Below are positions 21,574 to 34,985 of a DNA stretch of 64,000 nt, piece by piece. This DNA is from Eulemur rufifrons (taxonomy: Eukaryota; Chordata; Mammalia; Primates; Lemuridae), in contig NC_090986.1 in the NCBI RefSeq assembly GCF_041146395.1, forward strand, positions 47,528,001 to 47,592,000. Reading direction: 5' to 3'. The notes under the pieces are model-generated. The model was not told where the DNA came from. It ran no database searches and was given only the letters and a program-made list of their open reading frames with translations. Position 1 is the first letter of the stretch; every line of letters begins with the position of its first letter. The translations under genes were made by a program, and so were the position numbers.

Positions 21574-24210
21574 ATTAGTTTCTCATAAATATTTTACAAT
21601 TAATAGTTGAATGAAAGAAAGAAAAGGGTGAAGAAGGAAGATGCTGGAGTGTCTCTAAAATTATATTATGAGTTGTATAATTTATTTTGTATTTTCTTTA
21701 ATGGTTTGGGTGAATATCAAAACATATGTTCGTGTGACTGATGGATGATGCATACATGGGACATATAATTATATAGAATTCAAAATAATCTTACTAGGTT
21801 GGAAGAGATTTATTAGAAATCAATAAGATAAATTTTAACAAAGATGTCAGAATTCACCATTGGATATTTCATTTTACTTAATCACAAAAAGATATGACAA
21901 AAATGCATTGAAATCACAGGGTACTAAGAGTTAAAATTAAGATATCAAAATAGAGGCTATAAGTAGCAATTGTAGCTTAGCTTTATTGAGGTAGCTGCAG
22001 AATGAAAATCTAGATTAAACTGACAGTGTTCTAGAGCTTGAACTGTTAAAAATAACTAGCAAATGAATAGATTCAATCAGTTGATCATGTCTCTCTTTTC
22101 TAACTGGATGTGTGTAATTTTTATGTTATTAATTTAAAGTTCTGTTATCCATTATTGAATTTCTCATCTCTATTTACACATCACTAAACTCTCAATAAAA
22201 CCCTCAACTGGCGAAAAAGACAAGTCAATAAAAAATACTGTTAGTGCCACTTCAAGAACATCCTCAAAACACACCTAATTGTGTAAAGTGATATTTTGAT
22301 TCCCTTGAAGTCAATATTATCTTACCTAGGTATATTTTGAGTTAATAAGTTGATTATAAAAGCATAACAACTTAAGAATATTATAAACATTAAAGCCATA
22401 TCCCAATATTAATTTTGAAAAATAAATAAGCTGTATCTTAACTGGCCAATGTTATCTATATTTTTGTGAAAATTACACTGCATTTATGCAAGTTATACTG
22501 GTAAGGTTATTGTGGTTAGTAATTTGGTTTGATGATAAAAAGATTGTAATAAAATGCACTACTTGCTCTGCTAATCAAAATCTTTCAAGTTTATGTAAAT
22601 TTTTACTGATCTATAGACAGAGCTTTTGATATTAGATTTTATTACACTATTAATGCCATTCATGTTTTGCTTCAAAGTTAGTCCAACCCTGAAAATATTC
22701 CACTTGCCCACCCACTTCCAGGCCTCCTGTTGGACTATTTTAAACTTCTAAGTCTCTTTAACAAAGTTAAAACTTTAAAGCAGTCTAACTATCTCTGAGG
22801 TCATGCTGAGAGTAAAGAAGGAATACATCACTTACTTTAAAATTCAACCTCTTGAGGAGCATGCTTGAGAATCTTTAAAAGAAACTCCAGCTTCTCTATT
22901 CTTGGACTAACCATCATGTTTTATTTCAGAGAAGTCTAGCCATTTCAAAAAATACAGGACTCCTCAAGAGCACACTGGGCATGCTATTTAAACAGCTGGA
23001 TCATTTATGTTTTTGAACTACAGATTATTTCTACCTCCAGAGAGACTAACTAACTCTTAAAGTGTAATTCTTCTTCCTTTAGAGAATGCATGATTCTTTA
23101 GGGAATTATGACCAATATCAAAGTATATGTAAGATTCAAAAAAAAGAGGATAGGTATTGCCAACTGTCAAATAATCTTAAAATTCAGCAGATAGTGTTTC
23201 TAATGATTGAATGTTATTATATTTCTTTCTAAGGTAGATTAAATTATTTGGTGTAGATTATTAATATTATCCCAGAGAATCTATCCAAAGGTTATGTTTT
23301 CAAATGTGTATAATTATATGTTAATTATTTGATTATAAGATTGTTATATGATTGAACATTTTAGAAAGTAGAATATTTATTTAATTTTAAAATATATTTA
23401 CATTTACAAATAGTGATTAATTACAGCATTAATTTCTTTTTTCAAAAATTTTCATGACCGGTAAAAAGTAGTTGAAAATTTTTATGTAGGAAATGTGGCT
23501 GAAATTTTTTGAATAAAAAGTTTATATGGATGATTCCAGAAGTATAAATTATAAGAAGTGTTTTATAGCATTTTTATCAGTTAGAAAGAAAATCAAAATT
23601 CTATCTAATAAATTTTTGCCCAAATTTTAGAGAATATAAATAATTATTATTAGCACCATATAGTTGTCTATTAATACATGTTATAGCTGGTCAACTCTGG
23701 TATTATTATAAATAAGCTCTTATATTTTCTTTGGTAATAACATGTTTCTATTTCCTGCTTCCTTATTCTACCAAAATATAACTCTGTGATTATTAAAACC
23801 ACATTTTCTGAAATTCATAATATCATTTTGACCTAACTTTTCAAAAGTAAATTATGGAAAATAAGAATCATTTAATTTTTTAAGATAGGAAAAATGTATA
23901 GATAATATATAACAATGTAGAATTTCTAAGATAGTCTTTATTACATTAGGTAAGGATTTGAGCAAGTTTGCTTTAAAACACCTCATTTTTATTTTAAATA
24001 AAAAACCTCTTTTAAAACAAAATGCCATAGAGTTGTAATAAGGAAAACAAGATTATTAAAGAATAAATAGTATAAAGATCAAATCGTATATTTTAAATCT
24101 TGATCCAAATATATATTAAAGTTTCTATATATGATAAAAATAATTAATAATATCAGGGAAAATATGAATCACCTAGCTAATGGTTTAGAGGAAATTGGCT
24201 ATTATTTGGA
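21574..24210. other. AT-rich DNA, nothing recognised
   Basis: No repeat family or gene identified. An exact 11-bp inverted pair 'ctcttgaggag' (22849) / 'ctcctcaagag' (22960) lies in a slightly more mixed-composition patch at 22690-23060 that may be an unrecognised old repeat. Confidence 0.4.
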
Positions 24211-24290
24211 AGAAATAAAAACAAGAAAGAAAGAAAAGAAAAAAGAAGAAGAAAGAAAGAAAGAAAGAAAAGTAAAAGAAAACAAAAAGC
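24211..24290 (+). repeat. (GAAA)n purine-rich microsatellite
   Basis: Imperfect gaaa/gaa repeats on a purine-only strand. A 106-codon frame starting at 24131 is created by it (K/E-rich stretch) and is not a gene. Confidence 0.85.
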
Positions 24291-24499
24291 CTAAGTGGAT
24301 AGACACAAAATATTGCCTCCTCTACTCCTCTAACAGTTTTCTAATCACAGAAAGCCTAAAGATGTCTGGGACTATTGGTAAACATGTTTTGTGCCACACT
24401 GACAAATTGTACTGTGAGAAAGCACATACTTTTAGAAGTTATGATTCGTAGATTTGCCAATATCCAGATTTCTGGGGTGGCAGATAATTCACATTTTCT

Positions 24500-25530
24500 T
24501 TTTTTCTAGTATTCACTGAAAATTAAGGTCACTAATATTTATTGGAAGGCTTATGCACCTAATAATACAACCTCATGTACCTCTTGCTCTTATAAACTTT
24601 GACATGACCCAATATATTTCAAGGCTTTACTGCATTATGCCAAAGTATATTTTCACCAGGTAAAAGAAGCCCTTAATGATCCACCAACTGATGACAACTG
24701 GACCTTTCATTATCTGGAACGTAGAGATTGCATCTTTTGGTTATGACACCAAAGAAAGGCTGTCCATGAGCCCCATTAGAAAGGACCATACCAAGTTCTC
24801 TGCAGCAAAACTTCAGAGTCTCAAGTATTAGATCCACATCTCTTAACTCAAGAAGGCCCCTCCAGACTCTTGGTACTATACATTTATTGAAGACCTCAAG
24901 GTAAAACTGACCTGGAAGGTTTCTCCTCAGAAGCAGATTAATTCCTAGATATACATGGGAAAATGATGGAATAATTAAGATTTCATAATCAACAGCTTCT
25001 TCAGCTGACTTAACTGAATGTTGTATATGTCATATTAAACTGAAATCCTTACATGGTCTTAGAGATTCTCTGGTTGAACTTGTAACAGATTTCACTGATA
25101 TTCCACAGGCAATATCTGGTCCTTTATACAGGGTTAGGTATTTAGATTCATGTATTTAAATCCCTTGTTTACATATAACAGTATGAAAATCCCACAGTGA
25201 GGGGTTTGAAGTTAAATTATGCCAGAAATTGAATAAGAAAACCAAAAGAAAAATAATTCAACAATTCATAATCTCCCCAAAGTGCCTTATTCTCTCTAGA
25301 GTCTCCAATACTTATATGCAGCCATCCATTTTATGTCAAATGGCCTCATTACAATTAGAATAACAAAAAGACAAAGAGAACATAAGGAATCATCTGATAA
25401 CTTGGCCTTGTGAATTGTGAATTCCATACTGAAACCAAAGAAGTCCATTCTAATGATGACAGAGAGTGACATCAATGCTTACAGCTTTGGCCAATTTCTC
25501 AAAATTGAGAGGTTGACCAAAAGGAAAGAA
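24500..25530 (+). mobile_element. ERV 3' internal remnant (integrase C-terminus)
   Basis: About 24640-24890 reads, with several stops and shifts, like the C-terminal end of a class I retroviral integrase. The clearest in-frame piece is KGPYQVLC at 24780-24803, followed by text resembling the conserved 'dpw/h...L' tail. Downstream sequence up to 25518 is too degraded to assign to env with confidence. A purine-rich tract 'aaaaggaaagaa' at 25519-25530 lies directly before the LTR, where the polypurine tract should be. The upstream body and 5' LTR are missing, so this is a deeply decayed, 5'-deleted provirus. Confidence 0.65.
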
Positions 25531-25531
25531 T

Positions 25532-25959
25532 TGTTAAATTAAATTAAATTTGGCCTACAGCTGCCTCTATACTTTGAATTCTGACATAACTAACTACAAC
25601 CTAACTTAGTATGTAGACAAACTGTAAGCTTAACTTAAGAGTGTAATCTTGTCACAGCTGAGTCTCAGACTCATAGCAGCTGAGCTTCAGCCAATCACAG
25701 GCTATCAACTGACCATACGTTGTCCATATAAGATAAATGCCTCATCACACTATGCACAAGTAAGGCAAATGCTGAGCTATAATCAATCAACTTCTTTCTG
25801 CATGTTCCTTTCTTTTTCCTTCTATAAATAGCACCCACTCATGTTACCAGGTGGAGCTCTCCTGAATCTATCCTGGTTCTGAATGCTACTAATTCATGAT
25901 TTATTCTTTACTCAAACTCTGCTAAATTTAATTTATCTAAAGTTTTTCTTTTAACAACA
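25532..25959 (+). mobile_element. ERV 3' LTR, sense
   Basis: Starts with TG right after the purine tract and ends near 'cttttaaca' (25956-25959). It has a TATA box 'tataaata' at 25823 preceded by 'cagccaatcacaggc' (a CCAAT motif) at about 25689. No exact AATAAA was seen downstream of the TATA box. Its length of about 425 bp fits class I LTRs. A 60-codon frame at 25649 is within it and has no meaning. Confidence 0.65.
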
Positions 25960-26524
25960 CTAACGTAAGTGGCAAATAAACTAGACAATGTTTCCCCAAA
26001 TATTAAATATGGCTACCATGTCCATAATACTTGAAGATTAAACACATAGAAACAAAAATAAAACAAGCAATAGGACTTCAAAGGAATAAAGAAAAGGACA
26101 GAAACATCAATGGAGTACTAAATAAGTATTTGTTGAATTAATGTGCTGTAGAAGAATGAAAGGAAAAAATACTGAAACATTACCAATGATTATTTCAGGC
26201 CATTTGAAGAGAAGTAATCTTAACTTTTAAGTATCTTTTTCTAATTTTTAAAATATTTAAACTTATAATGTATTGGTTTTTATAAACATAAAATCATACC
26301 AGTTTTTTAAAAGACTGTGATGAGATTATTGCTTTTATTTTTTATATCACCCTTTATTCAAATCACAATTCAAAAATTTCACATAAAATGCTATGCTTAG
26401 GCAAAAAACGTTATTAAAGTCCAAAATAGCAAATAGGTTATGCAGCCATCAATGTATTAACAGTTAAATTTTTGCTCACATATTTGAAAACTTGTCAGTG
26501 TTACATAATTTTGAACATAAATTA
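25960..26524. other. No recognised element
   Basis: AT-rich unassigned sequence following the LTR. Confidence 0.35.
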
Positions 26525-26700
26525 AGGAATGGAAACGATATTGAAGATCATGTAGACCATTATTTTCTGTGTACGATAAAAGTGAATGCTAATGAGAGGT
26601 GAAGCAGTTTATCCAAGATAATGCAATTACCAAGTGGTAGGAATGGGGGTGCAGTGCAGGTCTCCACACTCTCAGCTCAATACTCTATCCTTTACCATGA
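26525..26700 (-). mobile_element. MIR SINE, antisense
   Basis: 'gaggtgaagcagtttatcca', 'agataatgcaattaccaagt', 'ggtaggaatgggggtgcagt', 'cactctcagctcaatactct' follow the antisense MIR core (gaggttaagtaacttgcccaaggtcacacagctagtaagtggcagagc...). Confidence 0.65.
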
Positions 26701-29700
26701 AAATTTTAAATAGCTTGAACTATTTACAGGTAAAAAAGTTTGTTTTATTGTTTAATAATAACAAGTGCCTAAAGAAAAAATAACATTATTTTCAGCATGA
26801 AATACTTAGAAGAAGTGGGGAAAGACTTTAGTTTTAAACTTATATATAACTTATTGGGATTTGCAATAAAAAGGGACTCCCGCTTCAGTATATTTTTGCT
26901 ATTAGGAAAGCAGAGCTTATATAATCCAATGATTGAATATGATCACATATACTTTTATTTAAGGAAGGAGTTATAAGCAATGTAATAAGATTCTGAATAC
27001 TGTATTGGTTTTGTACTTCAGTATATTAATCGTTTAGTTAAGTAACATTTGTATTATACTCAATAACATATTTTGAAATGTAAAGGTCAGAAAACCAAAT
27101 TTCATTCGGTTTAAATTATCAGCCCAGATAAACTACACTCTAGTTCACATTTCCTTTGCAGCCTGGAAATATTTTTTGTCTAGTCTTTGTAATTTTATTC
27201 AAATTTTATATTTTAATGTTATTATGTAGATTATTACTTAATATAAAATATAAAGTAAAATTCTCATGTTGAATATATTTTTTATATGTACTATGTTGAG
27301 ATTCTGATATAGAATGTACCAATAGAGTATAAACTAGATTTCTAATGTGCCTAATCTAAACTCCAGTATAAAACAGGCATTGACAAATTTGTTTCAAAAA
27401 TATTCATTTTGAAAAGATGTTCCTAATCTATTAAAGTGTTTAATCACAAATATACTAAATGAAGGTATTGTATACTTTTTTCCTTATGATTTTTATATTT
27501 ATGCATGTAAAGCATTGGGCTTCAAGTAAAAAAAAAATTAATGTTTTGTAAGTTAAATATATAAAAACTCAGATATCATTTTTGTTTATTGAATAATGCA
27601 CAGGTTTATATAAAGCGATTCCATTATTTTTAATCGTACTTTATCTATTTACTAAGATGAAATTAGATACTGCTCTAAATTGTAATGAAACTGCTATGAT
27701 AATGCAAAAGTAGACGTGAAAGAGGAAGAAAAATAACAGCATAAACAAAAAATAAAGGAGTTTGAACTTGCTCTGCCAATGTATAACAAAATGTATAAAA
27801 TTTATTGATGACAAATAAAAATAATAAACATAGGGTCCAAAATTCATATTGTCATGCACAAAATGATTTTAATTGAACTTGTGCAGAAATCTGAAAGTGA
27901 TCTTGGGAAACTGAAACGCCTCTTTAAATACATCTAGACACAGAAAAAAAGCATTTAAAATGCTGAGAGAAGGTTGAATAGAGACACTGCTGGAATATGA
28001 GCTATAATCACTACCCACCACTGTCATGCTAGTCTCCACTGACACAGCCTTGCATTTACAAACCACTCCATGTAACACCTGAGAATGTTTTTATGCTCAG
28101 TTTTGGCTAATATAACTATATATTCACGTTATCATTTGACTGAATATGATAAAGTATCAATATAGCACATCTTTTAAATATATAATTTAATTTAATTAAA
28201 AGTAACAACATTAAAAATTTGAACCATGTACATAATGTTTCAATGTCTTAAATGTTTTCAGAACTCACTGAAACACCTAAAAGTCACTAAGATTCCTTAT
28301 TGTAATGCACCCATAAGAAAATAACACATTTCTGCACTAATTTCCTTTAGGAATAGAACTACAACTTTTAGGATAAAGTTCGAAGAGGATAGGAGTTGAA
28401 TGGACTGATTTTACTTAGAAAATGAACAAGAAAGGCACGTGCCTGAGGTATAAAAGATTACAATACACTTGTTATTTTTTTCTTTTAAACACCATAGTTA
28501 TAACTTAGCTGAAGTTCAGTTTTCTTACCTGTAAAACAATGAAGTGAGATACAACATCTCTATTGTCTTTCCATGAAATAAATTCAATGAATCTTTCTCT
28601 CTCCATAGCTACATAGTGTAATGTTTTTTATTTACTCCCACAATAGAGGGGAAATTTTTTCTGAATTGACACTAATCAGAAGCTATAAATCTTCTGATGT
28701 ATCATCATGCCCATTGTCCAAGCCCATTATGTGTTAAAAGTCACATAAATGAAGACTCCAGTGGCTCATCTTTTCTTTATATGAGAAAAATTATTTTTTT
28801 TGCTATTCAGAGAAAACCACATCAGCTTTTAATTATAATAAATTCTTATCTTAAAAGCATTTTTTGAATTACTGTTTAATGTAGGTCATCTTGCTTTGAC
28901 ATTTTTTTTTCCATTTTCTGTTATTTAGTGTTTATAAGCAATCCAGGGGACTTATTTTTCATGGATTAATCAAATGAGAGGTTTACGCTGACTTCACAAG
29001 AGCTGCCCAAGTATAAAGAGCACATTGTGAAGGAATGGAAGTAGTATATAATGCTTCTCCCCATTCTACTCATGTCTCTGAGCTAACCTAATCTTCCTGG
29101 ACAAGTTCTGACAGATTTGCGGCTCCAACAACAGAAGATTTACACAGGACACTAGGAGAGTGAATCTCCAACTTTTCCCTTTCCATGTTGCCCTCCCCTG
29201 CAGCAGAGTTGACTAATCAGGAGAACAAAATGGCCATATTGCTATGTAAACACAGGATCTCTCAAATACTAGCTGATGGCAGTGAAGGGGCTCTGAATAT
29301 CTCAAAAATATTTTACTAAATTTACAAATGTGCACCAAACAAACTCTCCCTTTCTTGTTTCCTCTTTTGCTTCAACTACATATCCACTCATTTTTCTCCG
29401 GGAAGTAGTAGAAATTTAAATACTTTTACCAGGCCCCATACCTACTGCAAAATTCTGTTCATGCGTTACACCTGAACATTCCCATCCTCATTAATGGGCT
29501 GCTATTTTATGAAAATGGTCTTAATATATGCTGACTCTTACCTGTATGCTTCTTTGGAGTTAACCTCAATGATTTTAGACTTTTCTCCCAAGTGTATGTG
29601 AAAAATATGATGCTTCTGTGATTAAACTTATATAAATAACCAAGTATTACTTTCTTTTTATCTGATTGTTCACAACTCAATATAAAATACTTTTTAAATA

Positions 29701-31189
29701 TTAATCATCTTTTTCTCAAATTCTGACTAACATTATTATATAATATTAAATATTGTTTGTTCTTGAGGACACTAGTATATTTTTTGTCACTTTTCCACCA
29801 TGTAATTTACTCCCAATAGAATAGTTTGATGTGGATTTTGAAGGATGAGTAAGTTTATATAATGTTAAAACCATAGGAAGATCAACTCAGGTAGTGGAGA
29901 AGGTATATTCAAAAGCAAAGAACCTCAATGACACTTTAAATAATTAGAAATATTGAAGCATCATATCCGATATGCCCACTCACACCAAATGGCTGATATT
30001 ACTTAATATGTGATCCAAAATATACAATGTTGATCACATAACTATAATGACATTCCTTTAAAAAGTATCATATTTAATAAATGATATGAAACCATGTCAC
30101 CAACATTAATCTTAACTTGCCTCAGATATTAATCTTTTCAATTCTGATTTTAAAAAGTCACATCTTTATATTTGTTAGTCTACTGGAAATTTACACTTCT
30201 TCATAGTAGAATTATACTGCTTCAGACACAGAAATATATACTGTTCTGCAAGCCACAGGACAATCAATAGAAAACTACACTGAGTGTTTCACTGGCTGTT
30301 TGCCAATCTCTTACAGAAAAAAAATGTTACTGATTTGCAGTGTGATATCAGTTTCCTCTCTTAAGGAATACGAGAAGCTCTCCTCCAACCATCATTGACA
30401 AAGTCTTAGACATCTCATGATCTCACTTTATAATGTTCTCTCTCCTGGGGCATCATCAGGAGACTTTGTCATACAAACATTCGAGAACAGAGAGTTAATG
30501 GTAAATTTTAAAAATCAAATTAGAAATATAAAAGTATGCTAAAAAGAACAATGGAACTTAAAATTAGTGAAATTAGTAAAAAATTTTCCATAATTTTTTA
30601 TATCATATGAGGAGAGAGAATCTGGGTAATATAGGTCAGCAAATATAAAGATGGAACAGAAATTATGTATGTTTCTTAAAAACCCAGTTTGCCCAAAGTG
30701 CTGAGCTATATACAAGGAGAGTAGTTAATTGTTTTTTAAAAGTTCTTCAATAACACATATAGACAAATGGGGTAATTTGAGCAAGAGAATTCTGTGCATT
30801 CTAAGGGTTGTCTTCTTTGGTCTGAGGAATGGGATGGACAGATACAAGCTAGCCATCAAAAACCTCATTCCATCTTGCCATTTACCCTTGTATTTTTAAA
30901 AAATCCTAAACTGTAAAGTGAAGGTAAATGTCTCATTTTATTTAATAAAGTTATTAGTTGATCTGTCTCATCTTTACCATCCAATGACCATTTGAGGAAT
31001 CATCTTCATTTAATTTTCTTGAAAAAATCCTCAAATTTGTACTTAAGTTTATTAAAATATGGGGTCTGATGTTTTCCATATTTTGAAATCAAATATATTT
31101 TGCTGTTAAAAATCGTCTTTTGCACCACATTTTCTTCTTAAAATATTAATATAATGCACTACATAGCTTTCTATGTGTTTATGTTTGTA
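26701..31189. other. Long AT-rich stretch, nothing recognised
   Basis: About 4.5 kb without a repeat family, RNA gene or coding exon I can support. Slightly less AT-rich unassigned patches are at 27880-28080 and 28980-29290. Confidence 0.4.
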
Positions 31190-31300
31190 AAAGGCAAAAA
31201 AAAAAAAAAACAGGAAGAGAAGGGAGGGAAGAAAGGAGGGAGCTAGGAAGAGAAGGAAGGAGGTAGGGAGGAAGGAAGAGGAGAAGAGAGGGAAGGAAGG
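31190..31300 (+). repeat. poly(A) plus GGAA/GGGA purine tract
   Basis: An A run of about 15 nt followed by about 90 nt of almost pure purine (gaag/ggag/ggaa repeats). It may have grown from the tail of a lost retroelement. Confidence 0.85.
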
Positions 31301-32395
31301 ATCTTTGAGGTACTCAGGAGATAGGTTTGAAATGCAAGTTTCCCAAGCAGCTAAAAATAAACACTCAATTATTTATTTCTTTACTTGCAATTTGTTTTGT
31401 TTTATGACATACGACAGGATGGCAAGCCACAATGCAATCTACTTTGACTTGTATAATTCACATGTCATCTAGAGTTTTCCAGAAAAAAAAACAAAACACT
31501 TTAGATAAGACTGGCTGAAACCCCATCCATGCACTCTGGGAGGTCAACACATCTCCAGCATTTCTCAGGTTTCCCAGGAGACTTAATGCCTTAAGGCCAT
31601 CTCTGCTCTGGGCCTGTATTCATTGAAATCTTTCAGCTTTCAGAAATCTTACCATTCTATGTGCATTGCCAGTTTATAAACCATGTTCAGATATCTAAAA
31701 CTTAGTTAAAATTTTCAATTTAAATATAAACTTTAGTCATTTGACCATAACTTAATTTTAAACCTTAGTTTAAGCATCAACTTTAGTTGTATGACTCTTG
31801 CCTAGTCATATAACTAAGTTCCTTCACCAACTAGCAGACATGAAAATATATCTGGGTAAATTGGGAACAGAGTAATTAATCTCAAAATAGAACAAAGAGT
31901 TATTAAAAATCTCTGTTGTTAAAATATTTCATGAATACAGCACCACTGTAGAATTTTCACTGACTGCTTCTTTCCATACTACACCCAGCTGCATCTCTTT
32001 TAAGATCCTTGGTCCAGGTCCACTCCTTTCCTATGTTATTCCTAAGAGATTAAAATTTTTTTCTTCTTTCTTAACATACTACTTCTGCCTCAAAATCCTT
32101 GAGTTACTAATTCTATTTTCTTTTTACTATATAGCTTTATTAAGTTGCTTAGCATAACAGGAAAATCCCACATACTGTGATTGAGCCTTCTAAGCAGGTA
32201 GTTCTAGTTGCACTTAAGACAGTTTTCTCCTCAGGTATATTTAACATGTAAATCTAGATTTTAGTATGAGTAGGAAGAAGAGGTTAACAGAGTTATCTGA
32301 ACATATTTATTAAAATGTTTTCAGTACAAGCAGTATATATATTATAGCCTTCAAATATTCATGAGCAGTTTCATACTAATGGTTTTTCTCAGTCA
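31301..32395. other. No recognised element
   Basis: AT-rich. A loosely repeated motif 'aactttagt.(g/c)at' recurs within 31690-31800, too degenerate to call. Confidence 0.35.
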
Positions 32396-32606
32396 CAGTG
32401 GTTCTCAATTGGGAGTGATTTTGACCCTCAAGGGACACTTGGCACTATCTGGAGACATTTTTTATTACTACAGCTGAAGTCAGAGGTGCTACTGGCATGT
32501 CTAGGTAGAGGTCAGAGATGCTGCCAAATAATTGAAAAACTGCACTGGATGGTCCCTCATAATAAATAATTATCTTGACCAAAATGACATTAGTTGAGAA
32601 ACTGTG
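32396..32606 (+). mobile_element. MER5A (hAT-Charlie) DNA transposon
   Basis: Colinear with MER5A: terminal 'cagtggttctcaattgggag', 'tgattttgaccctcaaggga', 'cacttggcactatctggaga', 'gaggtgctactggcatgtct', 'ctgccaaataattg', and terminal 'gttgagaaactgtg'. The ends form the typical hAT inverted repeat. Non-autonomous, about 210 bp, nearly full length. A minus-strand 62-codon frame is its shadow. Confidence 0.85.
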
Positions 32607-32728
32607 TGTACTACACACACCAGTGAACACCAAAAGTTGAAGGATTTATTATATTTTAAAAAAATGACACTGTGAAAAATTTAATTAAAAGCATGGTAAA
32701 ATTTGGTCATTTAAAAAATAACACATCT

Positions 32729-33068
<340 letters not shown>

Positions 33069-33284
33069 TCCCTTATTCAATTGAATGGAAATTGAAATCT
33101 ACACTCACAAGTCCCTGTGCGATATATGAGCCCACTGGAATTTTAATCACATCTCCCACTGTATACCTTGTACTTAAGTTCCTCAAGAAAATCTGGGTAC
33201 TCTCAATCTCATGGACTCTATTAACTGTATGTTTTATGTCTCCTTGATTCCTCTAACTAGAAGAGCCTCTTTTTCTTATTCTCC
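33069..33284. other. Unassigned, possibly more L2
   Basis: Pyrimidine-rich on the plus strand ('agtccctgtgcgatatatga', 'ccactgtataccttgtactt') and directly upstream of an L2 segment, but not matchable with confidence. Confidence 0.3.
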
Positions 33285-33560
33285 TTCATAGGATTACAAT
33301 GCAAGTTATTATTAAAATCTTTGAATAAAATGATCTCCTCCAGGAAACTTCTCCAAACCTTGCCTTCCCTAGGAAATAATTTTTTTCCTTCTTTATGTTC
33401 TCATGAGTATTATTTAATAGTTCAGTTACAGCATTTATTATGCAATATTTGGAAGCTCTTTATGCATGTCTATTCTAGATTGTGTACATATTTATGAAAT
33501 TCTTTTTGATCACTGTCTATTGGACAATGGAGACTTGAAATCATGGTGAAAACATGAAAG
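33285..33560 (+). mobile_element. L2 LINE fragment
   Basis: 'tctcctccaggaaacttctcc', 'aaaccttgccttcccta', 'tgttctcatgagtattattt', 'tctattctagattgtg' and 'tctattggacaatggagact' parallel the L2 segment 'tcctccaggaagccttccctgac ... tctccccactagactgtgagc'. Confidence 0.55.
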
Positions 33561-33584
33561 CATCAGGAATTATAATGATATAGT

Positions 33585-33765
33585 TAGCAGGTATATGTGT
33601 TTACTGTGTGCTTGGTACTTTACAGATATGGTTTTATTAATTCATTATTATCTTCATTTAATGTGTGAGGAATTTGAGTTTGGGCATGTTAGAAGTTTGG
33701 CAAAGTCAGAATTTCAACCATGTTTTCTAAGTCCCCATCTTAGAGTCAGAAATGGTAGGTTGTGA
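33585..33765 (-). mobile_element. MIR SINE, antisense
   Basis: 'tttactgtgtgcttggtact', 'ttacagatatggttttatta', 'gtgtgaggaatttgagtttg', 'ttggcaaagtcagaatttca' follow antisense MIR/MIR3 (tactgtgtgccaggcactgtgc ... gaggaaactgaggca ... aagtcacacagc). Confidence 0.6.
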
Positions 33766-34044
33766 TACTAACCTATGTTAGTTGAGGTTAAATAAGGCAA
33801 AAGATGCTACAATATTACAATATTGCAAAAAAATGTTATTTTATAAGGAAAAAGGTGCTATGTGAATGTTGAAGTAACAATGGCAACTAAGCCTTTCTGA
33901 TGTGTTAGCAACAACTTTGCAGAGCAAGATGTATGTTTACTTTGGGTCTTCGAAGGAAGTAATAACAATGAGGAGATGAGACATATTTTATTATTCTCAA
34001 CATTTCTACCTATTACAATTTAGGCACATGTTACAGACTTAAAA

Positions 34045-34225
34045 ATTATAATAGTTTCTGACACTTAATATACTGGGAAAAATTCTAAGTGATTTACATG
34101 ATTGATTCATTTAATTCCCACACAACTCAACAAGATAAATATTATCATTATCCCTGATATACAGATGAAGAAATTGAATAATAGTTAAGTATGTTGAACA
34201 AGGGCACATTTCTAATAATTTGCAA
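34045..34225 (-). mobile_element. MIR SINE, antisense
   Basis: 'gtgatttacatgattgattc', 'atttaattcccacacaactc', 'aacaagataaatattatcat', 'ccctgatatacagatgaaga' and 'aattgaata' match the antisense MIR order (tttaatcctcacaacaaccctatgaggta..tattattatccc..acagatgaggaaactgagg). A 19-nt A run begins at 34223. Confidence 0.65.
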
Positions 34226-34880
34226 AAAAAAAAAAAAAAAATTCTCCAGATTCTCATGTGTAACTATGGATTAAAGAGGGGAAGAATTAACAATGTACAG
34301 AATAATTTCCATCAGGAAAATGAAATGCTAAGTATATTTCAATCACAAAAATCCCAACAAGTAAAAAAACCCTAGTTATGACTGAAAAATAAATCCAAAA
34401 AGAGTATGTAAATTACAAATATTTGTTTTCATTCAAATGGGGTATAAGTGATAGTCATTTATCATTTTTGTCTTAATGGGTATTGAATAAAGTATTAATA
34501 ATAAGTGTATTCATGCATATAAAAATGTTATTAATAGTCAGCATATAAGTAAGGACTACAGGTAAAAGAAATTTTTGCGGTCTCTTACAAAGGAACTATA
34601 CTCTTTATTTTGAGTAACTGTTAAATTGCTTGTGATATGCAATAGCATGAAGATTGTGTGTACGTGTGTTACTACATTCTGCAAGAATTTGAAAAGAAGA
34701 AGACTAAAGATGGTGATGAAAGTGGAAAAGTGCTAAGACGATCTCTCTTCTTGTCTCTCTATGAATGTTAATTGTACATTTCTTCCAAGGGACCAAGCAT
34801 AGATCTCAACTCTGTGAGAGTCCATAGAGCTGAGCTTGGCTTTTGCAGTAAATGAAGTGGAATGTGCAACTATATTTCAT
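34226..34880. other. No recognised element
   Basis: A run (34223-34241) then AT-rich unassigned DNA. Confidence 0.35.
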
Positions 34881-34985
34881 GCTACATGAAGGCAGGGGTC
34901 ACATCATTTTGTTCATTAACGTGTTACTAAAATCTGTCAAAGTGCTTAACATTATGAATAAATAAACACAAGAATTAATGCAATA
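34881..34985 (+). mobile_element. L2 LINE 3' end
   Basis: 'gctacatgaaggcaggggtc', 'attttgttcattaacgtgtt', 'caaagtgcttaacattatga' and 'ataaataaacacaagaatta' follow the sense L2 3' end (ctccatgagggcagggac...tttgttcactgctgtatcc...gcctggcacatagtagg...). Confidence 0.6.

Noticed and set aside
24131..24451. 106-codon frame with Lys/Glu-rich stretch
   Set aside because: The Lys/Glu stretch is a translated (GAAA)n microsatellite.
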